Below are positions 17,146 to 26,816 of a stretch of DNA of 64,000 bases, in pieces (the first letter of the stretch is position 1; each line of letters starts with the position of its first letter). The translations under genes and the position numbers were made by a program. The notes under the pieces were generated by a model, which was not told where the DNA came from, made no database searches, and worked only from the letters and a program-made list of their open reading frames with translations. Source of the stretch: Cellulosimicrobium funkei (lineage in GTDB: Bacteria; Actinomycetota; Actinomycetes; Actinomycetales; Cellulomonadaceae); assembly GCF_001019615.1 (NCBI RefSeq), contig NZ_JNBQ01000002.1:1-64000 (forward strand). The letters are read 5' to 3'.

Positions 17146-17277
17146 ATGGACCGGCGAATGTCGAGCACCGCGGTGAGCACCGCGCACGTGTCGACGTGCC
17201 CCTGTCCGTTCGCGGGCGGCCCTGGCGCCCTCGCCCTCGGGGCCACGGGTCCCGCGCGCGTCGCCTGTTGTCGCTGA
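17146..17277 (+). CDS. Cys-rich leader peptide, putative attenuator
   Basis: A 43-residue ORF with a good RBS (GAAGGAG, 17132-17138) starts at ATG 17146. It contains CPCP in its middle and ends ARVACCR before TGA, so four of its residues are cysteine in clusters. Short Cys-rich ORFs upstream of sulfur genes act as cysteine-responsive attenuators in mycobacteria and other actinobacteria: ribosomes stall at Cys codons when cysteine is scarce. It lies between the SAM-IV aptamer and the first monooxygenase gene. The remaining 168 bp to 17446 are GC-rich with no other feature seen. Translation and function are inferred. Confidence 0.6.
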   Translation: MDRRMSSTAVSTAHVSTCPCPFAGGPGALALGATGPARVACCR

Positions 17278-17445
17278 CGACGACCCGCCTCTGACACCCC
17301 GCGCCACCCCGCGCGCGGTCCGGGTCCCTCCCGGCTTCCCCAGCCCCGTCCTGCCGCCGCGCGTGGCCGGACCGCCCTGCCCACCTTCCGGCACCCCGCC
17401 GCGCCCTGAGCGCGCCGTCGGCTCAACTGAGAACGGATCCTCGCG

Positions 17446-18600
17446 ATGTCCGACCCCCGCCCCGCCCGCTCCCTCCACCTCGGCGTCGACCTCACCGACG
17501 CCGGCGCGCACCCCGCCGCCTGGCGGACCGTGGGCTCCCAGGCCCAGCGGCTCTTCGACGCCAAGCGCCTCGTCGAGCTCGTCGCCACCGCCCAGCGCGG
17601 CCTGCTCGACCTCGTCGCGCTCGACGACGCGTTCACGCTCCAGCCCGGCCGCAACGGGTCCGTGCGGGGCCGTCTCGACGCTGCGCTCGTCGCGTCCCGC
17701 CTCGCGCCGCGCAGCGCAGGCATCGGTCTCGTCCCGACGGTCACCACCACGCACACCGAGCCGTTCCACGTGTCCAAGGCGATCGCGACGATCGACCACG
17801 TGAGCTCCGGGCGCGCGGGGTGGCAGGTCGGGTGGTCGACGACGCCGGCCGAGGCCGCCGCGTTCGGTCGCAAGGGCGCGCAGGACGAGCCCGACGCCGT
17901 CGCCGAGGCGGACGAGGCCGTGGAGGTCGTCACGCGCCTGTGGGACTCGTGGGAGGACGACGCCGAGATCCGCGACGTCGCGACGGGCCGGTTCGTGGAC
18001 CGCGAGAAGCTCCACTACGTCGACCACGAGGGCATCCGGTTCGCCGTCAAGGGGCCGTCCATCACGCCGCGGCCACCGCAGGGCCAGCCGCCCGTCGTCG
18101 TCCGCGCGGACACGCCCGCCTCGCTCGACCTCGCGGCCCGCCGGGCCGACGTCGTCCGGGTCCGCGCTGCGACCCGTGACGAGGCCGTCGCCCTACGGAC
18201 GCAGGTGCGCGACGCGGCCGCGGACGCCGGACGCGACCCCGACGCCCTCCGGGTCCTCGTCGACGCCTACGTCGTCATCGGCGACACGCGCGCGAGCGCC
18301 CAGGCCCGCCTCGACCTGCTCGAGGACCTCGAGGGCGTCTCGTGGGACACCGACTCGCTCACGCACGTCGGCACGGCGCGCGACCTCGCGGTCACGGTCG
18401 AGGAGTGGGCGCACGCCGGCGCGGCCGACGGGTTCCTCCTGCGTCCGTCGTCCCTGAGCACCGACCTCGACGCGATCGTCGACGGCGTCGTGCCGCTCCT
18501 CCAGGGGGCCGGTCTGTTCCGCACGGCCTACCCCGGGACGACGCTGCGCGACACGCTCGGCCTCCCGCTCCCCGCCAACCGCTACGCGGCGATCGCCTGA
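17446..18600 (+). CDS. LLM class flavin-dependent monooxygenase (1)
   Basis: The 384-residue protein has the luciferase-like TIM barrel: RGLLDLVALDDAF after the first strand, GLVPTVTTTHTEPFHVSKAIATIDHVSSGRAGWQVGWS around the flavin site, and a C-terminal DGFLLRPSS segment. It is closest in pattern to the NtaA/SnaA/DszA branch, which oxidises small organic compounds with reduced FMN supplied by a separate reductase. It is the first enzyme of the SAM-controlled island. No strong RBS is visible before ATG. The substrate is unknown; an organosulfur compound is inferred from context. Confidence 0.85.
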   Translation: MSDPRPARSLHLGVDLTDAGAHPAAWRTVGSQAQRLFDAKRLVELVATAQRGLLDLVALDDAFTLQPGRNGSVRGRLDAALVASRLAPRSAGIGLVPTVTTTHTEPFHVSKAIATIDHVSSGRAGWQVGWSTTPAEAAAFGRKGAQDEPDAVAEADEAVEVVTRLWDSWEDDAEIRDVATGRFVDREKLHYVDHEGIRFAVKGPSITPRPPQGQPPVVVRADTPASLDLAARRADVVRVRAATRDEAVALRTQVRDAAADAGRDPDALRVLVDAYVVIGDTRASAQARLDLLEDLEGVSWDTDSLTHVGTARDLAVTVEEWAHAGAADGFLLRPSSLSTDLDAIVDGVVPLLQGAGLFRTAYPGTTLRDTLGLPLPANRYAAIA

Positions 18601-18619
18601 ACCCGGACGGAACGACGAC

Positions 18620-20026
18620 ATGAGCACGCGCCCCCGCAAGCAGATCCACCTCGGCGCCCACTTCCCGGGCGTCAACAACACCACGGTCTGGAGCGACCCC
18701 CGCTCGCGCAGCCAGATCGACTTCGCCTCGTTCGAGCATCTCGCCCGCCGCGCCGAGGACGCGAAGCTCGACTTCTTCTTCCTCGCCGAGGGCCTGCGCC
18801 TGCGCGAGCACAAGGGCCGCATCCACGACCTCGACGTCGTGGGGCGACCCGACACGCTGCCCGTCCTCGCCGCGCTCGCGGCCGTCACGGACCGCCTCGG
18901 CCTCGCGGGCACGATCAACACGACGTTCAACGAGCCGTGGGAGCTCGCGAAGCAGTTCGCGACGCTCGACCTGCTCTCCGAGGGCCGCGCGGCGTGGAAC
19001 CTCGTGACGAGCCCCGACGCCTTCACGGGCGCCAACTTCCGCCGCGGCGGCTACCTCCCGTACCCGGAGCGCTACGCGCGGGCGGCCGAGGTCGTCGAGG
19101 TCACGCGCGCCCTGTGGGACTCGTGGGACGACGACGCGGTGCTGGCCGACCGGATCGCGGGCGAGTTCCTGCGCCCCGGGTCGGTGCGGCCGGTCGCGCA
19201 CCACGGGACGTACGCGGACGTCGTCGGGCTGTTCGAGACGCCGCGCGGCCCGCAGGGCCATCCCGTCCTGTTCCAGGCGGGCGACTCGGCCGACGGCCGC
19301 GACTTCGCCGCCCGGACCGCCGACGTCGTGTTCTCCGCGCACTCGACGTTCGACGCCGGGCGCGCGTTCTGCGAGGACGTCAAGGGGCGCCTCGCCGCCC
19401 ACGGGCGCGAGCGAGACTCCCTGAAGATCCTGCCCGCGACCGTCGTCGTGCTGGGCGACACGCCCGCCGAGGCGGAGGAGCGCGCGCGGGAGATCCGGCT
19501 CCAGCAGGTCTCGGGCCCGACGGCGATCGCGTTCCTCGAGCAGGTCTGGGGCCGCGACCTCGAGGCGTACGACCCCGAGGGGCCGCTGCCCGACGTCGAC
19601 CCCGACACCGAGAACCTGTCGATCACGCGGGGGCGCGTGCGGCACGCGAAGGACCCGGCGGCGGTCGCCGAGGCGTGGCGCGAGCAGGCCGAGGCGAACG
19701 GCTGGTCGATCCGCGAGCTCGTCATCCAGGTGACGTCGCGCGGCGGGTTCGTCGGCACGCCGCAGCAGGTCGCGGACGACATCGACCGCCACGTCCAGGA
19801 GGACGCCTCCGACGGCTTCATCCTCGTCCCGCACCTCACGCCGGGCGGGCTCGACGACGTCTTCGACCGCGTCGTCCCGCTCCTCCAGGAGCGCGGGTCG
19901 TTCCGCACCGAGTACGAGGGCACGACCCTGCGCGAGCACCTCGGCCTCGCGCGGCCCGGCACCGCGCCGCGCGCCGCCGACCCCGAGCCCTCGGCGGCCT
20001 CCGCCGAGCTCGTCGGCCGACCGTAG
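18620..20026 (+). CDS. NtaA/SnaA/DszA family FMN-dependent monooxygenase (2)
   Basis: The 468-residue protein matches the nitrilotriacetate monooxygenase family: KQIHLGAHFPGVNN at the start, FFFLAEGLRLREHKG, LAGTINTTFNEPWELAKQFATLDLLSEGRAAWNLVTS and RYARAAEVVEV. These enzymes use FMNH2 and oxygen to cleave C-N or C-S bonds, as in dibenzothiophene sulfone (DszA) or EDTA breakdown. It lies 19 bp after LLM 1 and is probably translated from the same mRNA. A piece of a type C palindrome follows the stop. Confidence 0.92.
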   Translation: MSTRPRKQIHLGAHFPGVNNTTVWSDPRSRSQIDFASFEHLARRAEDAKLDFFFLAEGLRLREHKGRIHDLDVVGRPDTLPVLAALAAVTDRLGLAGTINTTFNEPWELAKQFATLDLLSEGRAAWNLVTSPDAFTGANFRRGGYLPYPERYARAAEVVEVTRALWDSWDDDAVLADRIAGEFLRPGSVRPVAHHGTYADVVGLFETPRGPQGHPVLFQAGDSADGRDFAARTADVVFSAHSTFDAGRAFCEDVKGRLAAHGRERDSLKILPATVVVLGDTPAEAEERAREIRLQQVSGPTAIAFLEQVWGRDLEAYDPEGPLPDVDPDTENLSITRGRVRHAKDPAAVAEAWREQAEANGWSIRELVIQVTSRGGFVGTPQQVADDIDRHVQEDASDGFILVPHLTPGGLDDVFDRVVPLLQERGSFRTEYEGTTLREHLGLARPGTAPRAADPEPSAASAELVGRP

Positions 20027-20053
20027 CCGCCCCGCACACCCGCACCGCAGACC

Positions 20054-20071
20054 TGCACGTACCGACCTCGG
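20054..20071 (-). repeat. Fragment of type C palindrome word
   Basis: On the minus strand CCGAGGTCGG-T-ACGTGCA matches the centre of the element at 29807-29824 at 17 of 18 bases. Only this half is present, between two island genes. Confidence 0.4.
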
Positions 20072-20078
20072 AGGACCC

Positions 20079-20981
20079 ATGAGCCAGAGCACGCTGACCG
20101 CCACGGGCGCCGTGGCCGACGACCCCGCGGCCCCCGGGCCGGCAGACGACACGCAGGACGCCGCCGCGTGGGCGGCGTGGCACGCCGAGCGCGAGGAGGG
20201 GCTGCGCCCGCCGCACGGCTGGCTGAGCCTCGTCGCGTACCACTGGCTCCCGGCCGAGCCCGCCGCGCTGCCCGGCGTGCCCGGGCTCTGGTGGGCCGAC
20301 GCCGACGGCGCGCACCACCGCGCGGGCGAGGGCGGCGCCGTCCGGGCGACGACGGGCGACTCCGTCGGGACCGTGGCCGTCACGGAGGGCGGGTCGTCGG
20401 TCGCGGGCACGTTCCTGCCGGGCGGCCGGGACGCGGGCGACCCGGCGGACGGGGGCGAGACGCGCGAGGTCGCGGTGGAGGTCGTGCGCCGCACGGGCCG
20501 GTACGCGGTCCGGCTGCGCGACCCGCTCGCTCCGGCCCGGACGGGGTTCGACGGCGTCCCGACGTTCGCGTACGACCCCGCCTGGGTCGTGGACGCGGCG
20601 GTGCGCTGGTACGACGCGCCGCGGCCCGTCGTCGTCGGCGCCGCGCGCCCCGGGCTGGTGCACCACGTGAGCACGGTCGGCGAGGTCGACCTCGTGGTCG
20701 AGCGCGACGGGGTCTCCCACCGCGCGACGCTCGTCCTCACGGGCAAGGCCGGCGGCGCGGTGACGCTGCTCTTCAGCGACGAGGCGGACGGCGTCGCGCC
20801 GTGGCGCGTGCTGTGGGTGGACGCCGACGTGGCGCCCGGCACCGAGGGTCGCGTGCGCCTCGACCTCAACCGGGTGATCAACCTCCCGTACGCGTTCAGC
20901 GACTTCGGGACGTGCCCGGCGCCGGTCGAGGGCAACCACGTGCCGTTCGCCGTCACCGCGGGCGAGAGGGCGCCCCGGTGA
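20079..20981 (+). CDS. DUF1684 domain protein
   Basis: The 300-residue protein ends with the DUF1684 signature: a basic and aromatic stretch, then RVRLDLNRVINLPYAF followed by FGTCPAPVEGNHVPFAVTAGE. Family members are soluble beta-rich proteins of unknown biochemical role. The first 25 residues are a low-complexity Ala/Asp/Pro tail. An RBS-like GGAGGA precedes ATG. It overlaps the acetyltransferase gene by 4 bases (GTGA), and its position inside a sulfur-controlled operon suggests a role with the imported substrate. Confidence 0.82.
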   Translation: MSQSTLTATGAVADDPAAPGPADDTQDAAAWAAWHAEREEGLRPPHGWLSLVAYHWLPAEPAALPGVPGLWWADADGAHHRAGEGGAVRATTGDSVGTVAVTEGGSSVAGTFLPGGRDAGDPADGGETREVAVEVVRRTGRYAVRLRDPLAPARTGFDGVPTFAYDPAWVVDAAVRWYDAPRPVVVGAARPGLVHHVSTVGEVDLVVERDGVSHRATLVLTGKAGGAVTLLFSDEADGVAPWRVLWVDADVAPGTEGRVRLDLNRVINLPYAFSDFGTCPAPVEGNHVPFAVTAGERAPR

Positions 20982-21571
20982 CCGCGGTCGCCGCGCGCCC
21001 CGCCGGGCGGGGAACGCGCGAGGTCCGGTCCGTCGCGATGCACGACCCGCTCGTGCGGCCGCTCCTCGACGAGCTGTCGCAGGAGTACTGGACGCGCTAC
21101 CAGCGCGTGCTGACCGCGGACGAGCTCCGCGCCGAGATGGAGCACTATCCCGCGCAGGACTTCGCGGCGCCGCACGGCGAGCTCGTGCTGGTGCTGGAGG
21201 ACGGCGAGCCGGTCGCGGGCGGCGCGTTCCGCCGTCGGACCGAGCCCGAGCTCGGCGACCCGGCACGCCTCGCCCGGCAGTCCGCGCGGCGCAGCGACGG
21301 GTCGCCCGCCGTGCGGACCGCCGAGCTCAAGCGGATCTGGACGCACTCGGCGCACCGGCGCCGAGGCCTGGCGCGCGTCGTGCTGGCGGAGCTGGAGCGC
21401 CGCGCGGTCGAGCGCGGGTACCGGCGTCTCTACCTGACGACCGGTCCGCGGCAGCCCGAGGCGGCAGGCCTCTACCTCGCGACGGGCTACACGCCCCTGT
21501 TCGACACCGGGACCGATCCCGAGGAGATCGGCCCGCTCGCCTTCGAGAAGTGGTTGGAGGTCGCGCCATGA
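20978..21571 (+). CDS. GNAT family N-acetyltransferase (1)
   Basis: The 197-residue protein has the GNAT fold in a single domain: a beta strand [25 protein letters not shown] (acetyl-CoA binding R-R-R-G-L-A motif) and the late helix [24 protein letters not shown]. It should acetylate an amine, perhaps of an imported amino acid or an intermediate. The GTG start overlaps the DUF1684 stop, and its own stop overlaps the ATG of the ABC permease, so it is firmly inside the operon. Confidence 0.85.
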   Translation: MTAVAARPAGRGTREVRSVAMHDPLVRPLLDELSQEYWTRYQRVLTADELRAEMEHYPAQDFAAPHGELVLVLEDGEPVAGGAFRRRTEPELGDPARLARQSARRSDGSPAVRTAELKRIWTHSAHRRRGLARVVLAELERRAVERGYRRLYLTTGPRQPEAAGLYLATGYTPLFDTGTDPEEIGPLAFEKWLEVAP

Positions 21572-22659
21572 GCACCGTGTCGCTCCCGCAGGACGAGTCC
21601 CGGCAGCTCGCGCCGCCGTCGGGCCGGCACCCCGCCGACCGGCGCGGCGGTGTCGAGGACGCGCTGCCGCTCGAGAGCCTGCGCATCGTCCCCGCCCGGC
21701 ACCCGGGCCGCTGGGCCGCGACGGCCGGCGTGGCCGTGCTGCTCGCGATGGTCGTCAGCTCGCTCGTGACGAACGACCGCTGGGAGTGGGACGTCGTCGC
21801 GCAGTACCTCACGTGGCCCTCGATCCTCGAGGGCGCGTGGGCGACGATCCGCCTGACGCTCGTCGCGTCGGTCGTCGGGTTCGCGCTCGGCACGGTCCTC
21901 GCGCTCATGCGCCTCTCGCGCTCGCCGCTGCTCCAGTCGGTGTCGTGGACGTACACGTGGGTGTTCCGGTCCGTGCCGCTGCTGCTCCAGCTCCTGCTCT
22001 GGTACAACCTCGCGTACCTGTACCCGTACCTCAGCGTCGGCATCCCCTTCGGGCCCGAGTTCCTGTACTTCGACACGCTGTCCGTGATCGACAAGTTCTG
22101 GGCCGCGATCCTCGGCCTCGGGCTGTCGCAGGCCGCGTACTCGGCGGAGATCGTGCGCGCCGGGATCCTCTCGGTCGACCAGGGGCAGCAGGAGGCCGCC
22201 GCGTCGCTCGGCATCCCCAAGCGGCGCCAGGTGAGCCGCATCATCCTGCCGCAGGCGATGCGCTCCATCATCCCCACGGCGGTCAACGAGGTGATCGGGC
22301 TCCTCAAGGGCACGTCGATCGTCTACGTCCTCGCGTACGGCGAGCTGTTCTACATCGTCAGCGTCATCTACGGCCGCAACGGCCGCGTCGTGCCGCTGCT
22401 CATCGTCGCGTCGATCTGGTACCTCGTGCTGACGACGCTCATCACGGTCGTCCAGTACTACGTCGAGCGGCACTACGCGAAGGGCGCGGTCCGCACACTG
22501 CCGCCGACGCCGCTCCAGAAGGCCCGCTGGACCGTCTTGGTCTGGGCGTCGCGGCTCTCCGGCCGGCCCGTTCCGGACTCCGTCCCGCCCGCGTACGCGG
22601 CCCGCGCCCGCGTGGGCGTGCTGACCCGCACCGCGCGCACGTCGGGAGGTGCGGCATGA
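21568..22659 (+). CDS. Polar amino acid-type ABC importer permease
   Basis: The 363-residue protein has a HisM/GlnP-type permease domain (about 85-310) with the EAA loop [28 protein letters not shown]. Extra residues lie at both ends (1-70 and 320-363), which is longer than usual. The RBS TTGGAGG stands 7 bp before ATG. A single permease gene suggests that it works as a homodimer. With the ATPase and the binding protein that follow, it would import an amino acid or small sulfur compound. Confidence 0.92.
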   Translation: MSTVSLPQDESRQLAPPSGRHPADRRGGVEDALPLESLRIVPARHPGRWAATAGVAVLLAMVVSSLVTNDRWEWDVVAQYLTWPSILEGAWATIRLTLVASVVGFALGTVLALMRLSRSPLLQSVSWTYTWVFRSVPLLLQLLLWYNLAYLYPYLSVGIPFGPEFLYFDTLSVIDKFWAAILGLGLSQAAYSAEIVRAGILSVDQGQQEAAASLGIPKRRQVSRIILPQAMRSIIPTAVNEVIGLLKGTSIVYVLAYGELFYIVSVIYGRNGRVVPLLIVASIWYLVLTTLITVVQYYVERHYAKGAVRTLPPTPLQKARWTVLVWASRLSGRPVPDSVPPAYAARARVGVLTRTARTSGGAA

Positions 22660-23450
22660 CCGCCGGCACCAGGACCGCAGGCGTCACGACCGCCGGGCTC
22701 GTCGAGATCCACGGCGTCCACAAGAGCTTCGGCACGCTCGAGGTGCTGCGCGACGTGTCGCTCACCGTGCCGCCCGGGTCGGTGACGGTCGTGCTCGGCC
22801 CGTCCGGCTCCGGGAAGTCGACGCTGCTGCGCGCGATCAACCACCTGGAGAAGGTCGACAAGGGGTTCATCTCGCTCGACGGCGAGCTCATCGGGTACCG
22901 CCGCAAGGGCAACACCCTGCGTGAGCTCAAGGAGCGCGAGATCCTCGGCCAGCGCACCCAGATCGGGTTCGTCTTCCAGAACTTCAACCTCTTCCCGCAC
23001 CTCACCGCGCTCGAGAACGTCGTCGAGGCCCCGGTCTCGGCGCAGCGCCGCCGCCGCGAGGACGTCGAGCCCGAGGCCCGCGCGCTGCTCGAGCGCGTCG
23101 GGCTCGCGGACAAGGCCGACGCGCGACCCCGCCAGCTCTCCGGAGGGCAGCAGCAGCGCGTCGCCATCGCCCGCGCGCTCGCGCTGCGGCCCAAGGTGCT
23201 CCTGTTCGACGAGCCGACCTCGGCGCTCGACCCCGAGCTCGTCGGGGAGGTGCTCGAGGTCATCAAGGACGTCGCGAGCACCGGCACCACGCTCGTCGTC
23301 GTCACGCACGAGATCGGCTTCGCGCGCGAGGTCGCCGACACCGTCGTGTTCATGGACGACGGCGTCGTCGTGGAGCAGGGCACGCCCGCCGAGGTGCTCG
23401 ACCGCCCGCGTCACGAACGCACCCGGGCCTTCCTCCAGAAGGTCCTCTGA
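22656..23450 (+). CDS. Polar amino acid-type ABC importer ATPase
   Basis: The 264-residue ATPase has Walker [11 protein letters not shown]-loop [18 protein letters not shown], signature [15 protein letters not shown], Walker [15 protein letters not shown] and the H-loop [14 protein letters not shown]. All match the HisP/GlnQ family. Its ATG overlaps the permease stop by 4 bases. The insertion [20 protein letters not shown] after the Walker A helix is seen in histidine-type and cystine-type members. The next 143 bp to the binding protein gene hold only a weak hairpin near 23451-23470. Confidence 0.93.
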   Translation: MTAGTRTAGVTTAGLVEIHGVHKSFGTLEVLRDVSLTVPPGSVTVVLGPSGSGKSTLLRAINHLEKVDKGFISLDGELIGYRRKGNTLRELKEREILGQRTQIGFVFQNFNLFPHLTALENVVEAPVSAQRRRREDVEPEARALLERVGLADKADARPRQLSGGQQQRVAIARALALRPKVLLFDEPTSALDPELVGEVLEVIKDVASTGTTLVVVTHEIGFAREVADTVVFMDDGVVVEQGTPAEVLDRPRHERTRAFLQKVL

Positions 23451-23593
23451 CCCGGGGCGAACCGGGGTCCACGACCACCTGTACCGCCCCACCACCGCTT
23501 CCCGACGTCGTCACCCGCGACCGGCCGTCCGGCCGTCCCGCACACCCGCACTCCCTGCGTCGCCCGACGCACCACCCGAGAGGTAGGACACCC

Positions 23594-24616
23594 GTGACCG
23601 CAACGACCACCCGCGCCCGCGCCCCCCGCGCGCTCGCCGCCCTCGCCGTCGTGCCCCTGCTGGCGCTCGCGGCCTGCTCCGGGGTGAGCACCGAGGCCCC
23701 GGCCGCCGCGGAGGAGGGCGCGGCCACCGAGGAGAGCACGACGTCCGTGTCGGACGCCCTCGACGTGAGCACGAGCCCGGACCAGGACCGCATCCGCACC
23801 ACCGAGTCGGCCGAGGCGGTCGCGCTCCTGCCGGACGCCTGGAAGGACAAGGACGAGATCGTCGTCGCGATCTCCGCCGGCTCCGCGCCGCCGCTCGGCT
23901 TCCTCGCCGACGACGACGAGACGCCCATCGGCAACGAGACCGACATCGCGCAGCTCGTCGCCGACGCGCTCGGCAAGGACCTGCGCCTCGAGGTCAAGGC
24001 CTGGGCCGACTGGCCGCTGGCTCTCGGCTCGGGCGACGTCGACGCCGTGATCTCCAACGTCACCGTGACGGAGGAGCGCAAGGAGACCATCGACTTCTCC
24101 ACGTACCGCAACGACGAGCTCGGCTGGCTCGTGGGCGCCGACTCCGACATCACGTCGATCACGAAGCGCGAGGACATCGCGGGCAAGGTCGTCGCCGTCG
24201 GCTCCGGGACCAACCAGGAGAAGATCGTGCTCGAGTGGGACCGCCTCAACCAGGAGGACGGCCTCGAGCCCATCCAGGGCCCCGAGTACTACGAGCAGTT
24301 CTCCGACGTCCTGCTCGCGCTCCAGTCCGGGCGCATCGAGACGTACGTCGGCCCCAACGCGTCCCTCGCCTACCAGGCGGCGATCTCCCCGCAGGACTTC
24401 ACGGTCGTCGGCACGCTCAACGGCGGCTGGCCCGACACGGCGCAGATCGCCGTCGCGACCAAGAAGGGCAACGAGGTGGCCCCGGCCATCACCGCCGCGA
24501 TCAACCACGCCATCGAGGACGGCACGTACCTCGAGGTGCTCCAGCGGTGGGGCCTGGAGTCCGAGGCCGTCGAGGAGTCGCAGACCAACCCGCCCGGCCT
24601 CCCGAAGACGGAGTGA
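23594..24616 (+). CDS. Family 3 solute-binding lipoprotein
   Basis: The 340-residue protein has a lipoprotein signal with LALAAC and the cysteine at residue 28, an acidic linker (about 30-70), and a family 3 binding domain (about 90-330). Seen signatures are ETDIAQLVADALG, DAVISNVTVTEERKETIDFS and the ribbon VGSGTNQEKI. It captures the substrate outside the cell for the permease and ATPase just upstream. The GTG start has GAGAGG about 10 bp upstream. The ligand may be a sulfur-containing or N-methylated amino acid; this is inference from the neighbours. Confidence 0.9.
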   Translation: MTATTTRARAPRALAALAVVPLLALAACSGVSTEAPAAAEEGAATEESTTSVSDALDVSTSPDQDRIRTTESAEAVALLPDAWKDKDEIVVAISAGSAPPLGFLADDDETPIGNETDIAQLVADALGKDLRLEVKAWADWPLALGSGDVDAVISNVTVTEERKETIDFSTYRNDELGWLVGADSDITSITKREDIAGKVVAVGSGTNQEKIVLEWDRLNQEDGLEPIQGPEYYEQFSDVLLALQSGRIETYVGPNASLAYQAAISPQDFTVVGTLNGGWPDTAQIAVATKKGNEVAPAITAAINHAIEDGTYLEVLQRWGLESEAVEESQTNPPGLPKTE

Positions 24617-24623
24617 CCCGCGC

Positions 24624-25805
24624 ATGACCACCAGCACCCAGCACGTCGACCACCTCGTGGTCGGGGGCGGCGTGATGGGCTCGGCCGCCGCGTGGCAGCT
24701 CGCCCGGCGCGAGCGCGACGTGGTGCTGCTCGAGCGCTTCGCGCCCGGGCACGCGCACGGCGCCTCGCACGGGACGTCGCGCATCTACCGCACGACGTAC
24801 GCCGAGCCCGAGTACCTCGACCTCGCGCAGGAGGCGCTCGCGCTGTGGCGCGAGGTCGAGGACGAGACCGGCACCGAGCTTCTGGCCGTCACCGGTGGCG
24901 TGAGCCACGGGCGGCGCGACGGCGCCGCCGAGCGCCGCGCGGACGCGATCGGCGCGGCGTTCGCGGCCCGCGGGATCGAGCACGAGTGGCTCGACCCCGC
25001 GGCCGCGGCCGAGCGGTGGCCGGGACTGCGGTTCGAGGGCCGGGTGCTGCACGAGGTCGCGACGGCCGGGCGGCTGCACGCCGACCGCGCCGTCGCGGCC
25101 CTCCAGGGCGCCGCGGCCGCCCGGGGCGCCGACGTCCGGCACGAGGTCGCCGTCCGGCACGTCGAGCGGGTCCCGGAGGGCGTCCGCGTCGTGACCGACG
25201 GCGGCGACGTCGTCGCGCGGGTCGTCGTCGTGACCGTCGGGGCGTGGAGCGCGGGCCTGCTCGGCGGCCCGGCCGGCGGGCTGCTGGGGCAGGAGCTCCC
25301 GCTCGTCGTCACCCAGGAGCAGCCCGCGCACTTCGCGCTCGCCCCGGGCGCGACCCCGCAGGGGTGGCCCGCGTTCACGCACGACGTCGGCCCCGGGACC
25401 GCGTGGCCGAGCGGCGTCTACGGCCTCGCGACCCCGGGCGAGGGCGTCAAGGTCGGCTTCCACGGGGTCGGCCCCGTCGTCGACCCCGACCGGCGCTCCT
25501 ACCGGCCCGAGCCGGGCCAGCTCGCCGCGCTGCGCGACTACGTGCGCACCTGGCTGCCCGGCCTCGACCCCGACGCCTACGTCCCGGTGAGCTGCACGTA
25601 CACGACCACGCCGGACCACGACTTCGTGCTCGACCGCCGCGGCCCGGTCGTCGTCGGCGCCGGGTTCTCCGGCCACGGCTTCAAGTTCGCCCCCGCGGTC
25701 GGCCGCGTGCTCGCCGACCTCGCGACCACCCCCGACGACCTCCCCGCGGCCGACCGGTTCGCGCTCGCCCGCCTCGCCGCACTTCCCGAGAGGACCGCCT
25801 CGTGA
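24624..25805 (+). CDS. Sarcosine oxidase/N-methyltryptophan oxidase-like flavoenzyme
   Basis: The 393-residue protein has an N-terminal FAD-binding GGGVMGSAAAW motif (about 14-24) and the DAO fold. The cysteine of VSCTYTTTPDHDF (about residue 324) aligns with the residue that carries covalent FAD in monomeric sarcosine oxidase, and GFSGHGFKFAP is the family's terminal motif. Such enzymes oxidise secondary amine groups of N-methyl amino acids, giving formaldehyde, H2O2 and a primary amine. Being in a SAM-regulated import operon, it may trim the imported substrate. It overlaps the next gene by 4 bases. Confidence 0.9.
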   Translation: MTTSTQHVDHLVVGGGVMGSAAAWQLARRERDVVLLERFAPGHAHGASHGTSRIYRTTYAEPEYLDLAQEALALWREVEDETGTELLAVTGGVSHGRRDGAAERRADAIGAAFAARGIEHEWLDPAAAAERWPGLRFEGRVLHEVATAGRLHADRAVAALQGAAAARGADVRHEVAVRHVERVPEGVRVVTDGGDVVARVVVVTVGAWSAGLLGGPAGGLLGQELPLVVTQEQPAHFALAPGATPQGWPAFTHDVGPGTAWPSGVYGLATPGEGVKVGFHGVGPVVDPDRRSYRPEPGQLAALRDYVRTWLPGLDPDAYVPVSCTYTTTPDHDFVLDRRGPVVVGAGFSGHGFKFAPAVGRVLADLATTPDDLPAADRFALARLAALPERTAS

Positions 25806-26737
25806 CGATCGCTCCCGCACCTGCCGCTGCGGACGCCCCGGCTCCGTCCGCAGACCCCGCGACGCTCCCCACGCCGCGCCACGACACCGACGGCCCCCGC
25901 GTCGCGCTCGCGGCGCGGTACGGCGTGGACCCCGGCTCCGTCGACGACGTCGCGCCGGGCGCGACCGAGGGACTGGCACCCGTGGACCGGCCCGGCGCCG
26001 TCCTCGCGACGCAGCTCGGTCACCGGACGGTGCGCCGCTACCTGGCCGACCCGCTGGCCGACCACGTCGTCCCGACGCTCGTCGCCGCCGCGCAGTCCGC
26101 GCCGACGTCGTCGAACCTCCAGCTCTGGAGCGTCGTCGCCGTCACCGACCCCGCGCGCAAGGACCGGCTCGCGGCGCTCGCGGGCGGCCAGGACCACGTA
26201 CGCACCGCGCCGCTGCTGCTCGTGTGGCTCGCGGACGTCGCGCGGGCGCGCGCCCTCGGCGAGCGCGAGGGCGTCCGGCTCGAGGCCACCGACTACCTCG
26301 AGACGACGGTCGTGGCGTTCCTCGACGCCGCGCTCGCCGCGCAGAACGCCGTCGTCGCGGCCGAGTCCCTCGGCCTCGGCACCGTGTACATCGGCGCGCT
26401 GCGCAACCACCCCGCGCAGGTCGCGGCGGAGCTCGGCCTGCCCGAGGGCGTCGTCGCGGTCGTCGGGCTCGTCGTCGGGCACCCCGACCCCGCGGGCGGC
26501 GAGCGCGTCAAGCCGCGGCTGCCGCAGGCGGCGGTGCTGCACGCCGAGCGCTACCACGGCGACCAGGCGGAGCACGTCGCGGCGTACGAGGAGCGCATCG
26601 CGCCCTTCTACCGCGCGGAAGGGCTCGACGGCGGCTGGCACGACCGCGTCGTCGACCGCCTGCGCGTCCCCGGTGCCCTCCGCGGGCGCGCCCACCTGCG
26701 ACCCACGCTCGCCGCGCTCGGGTTCCCGTCCAAGTAG
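25802..26737 (+). CDS. NADPH-dependent nitroreductase/flavin reductase
   Basis: The 311-residue protein is an NfsA/Frp-type oxidoreductase: HRTVRRYLADPL near residue 78, AAAQSAPTSSNLQLWSVVAV (FMN binding), GLGTVYIGALRNHP and the late VVGLVVGHPDP. NfsA-like proteins use NADPH to reduce FMN, nitroaromatics or quinones. The first 60 residues are a poorly conserved Pro/Ala-rich extension. In this operon a likely role is to deliver reduced FMN to the LLM monooxygenases. GTG start overlaps the oxidase stop (GTGA). Confidence 0.88.
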   Translation: MTIAPAPAAADAPAPSADPATLPTPRHDTDGPRVALAARYGVDPGSVDDVAPGATEGLAPVDRPGAVLATQLGHRTVRRYLADPLADHVVPTLVAAAQSAPTSSNLQLWSVVAVTDPARKDRLAALAGGQDHVRTAPLLLVWLADVARARALGEREGVRLEATDYLETTVVAFLDAALAAQNAVVAAESLGLGTVYIGALRNHPAQVAAELGLPEGVVAVVGLVVGHPDPAGGERVKPRLPQAAVLHAERYHGDQAEHVAAYEERIAPFYRAEGLDGGWHDRVVDRLRVPGALRGRAHLRPTLAALGFPSK

Positions 26738-26816
26738 CCCCGGTCCCGTCCCGCGCCCGGGAGCAGCCGGGACCCACCGCACCACCACCGGCCGCCGCAC
26801 ACCACTGAAGGAAGCC

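Noticed and set aside
17146-17277. T-box riboswitch or simple terminator instead of a Cys leader
   Set aside because: No T-box sequence (TGGNACCGCG) was seen, and the Cys-rich short frame with RBS fits leader peptide control better.
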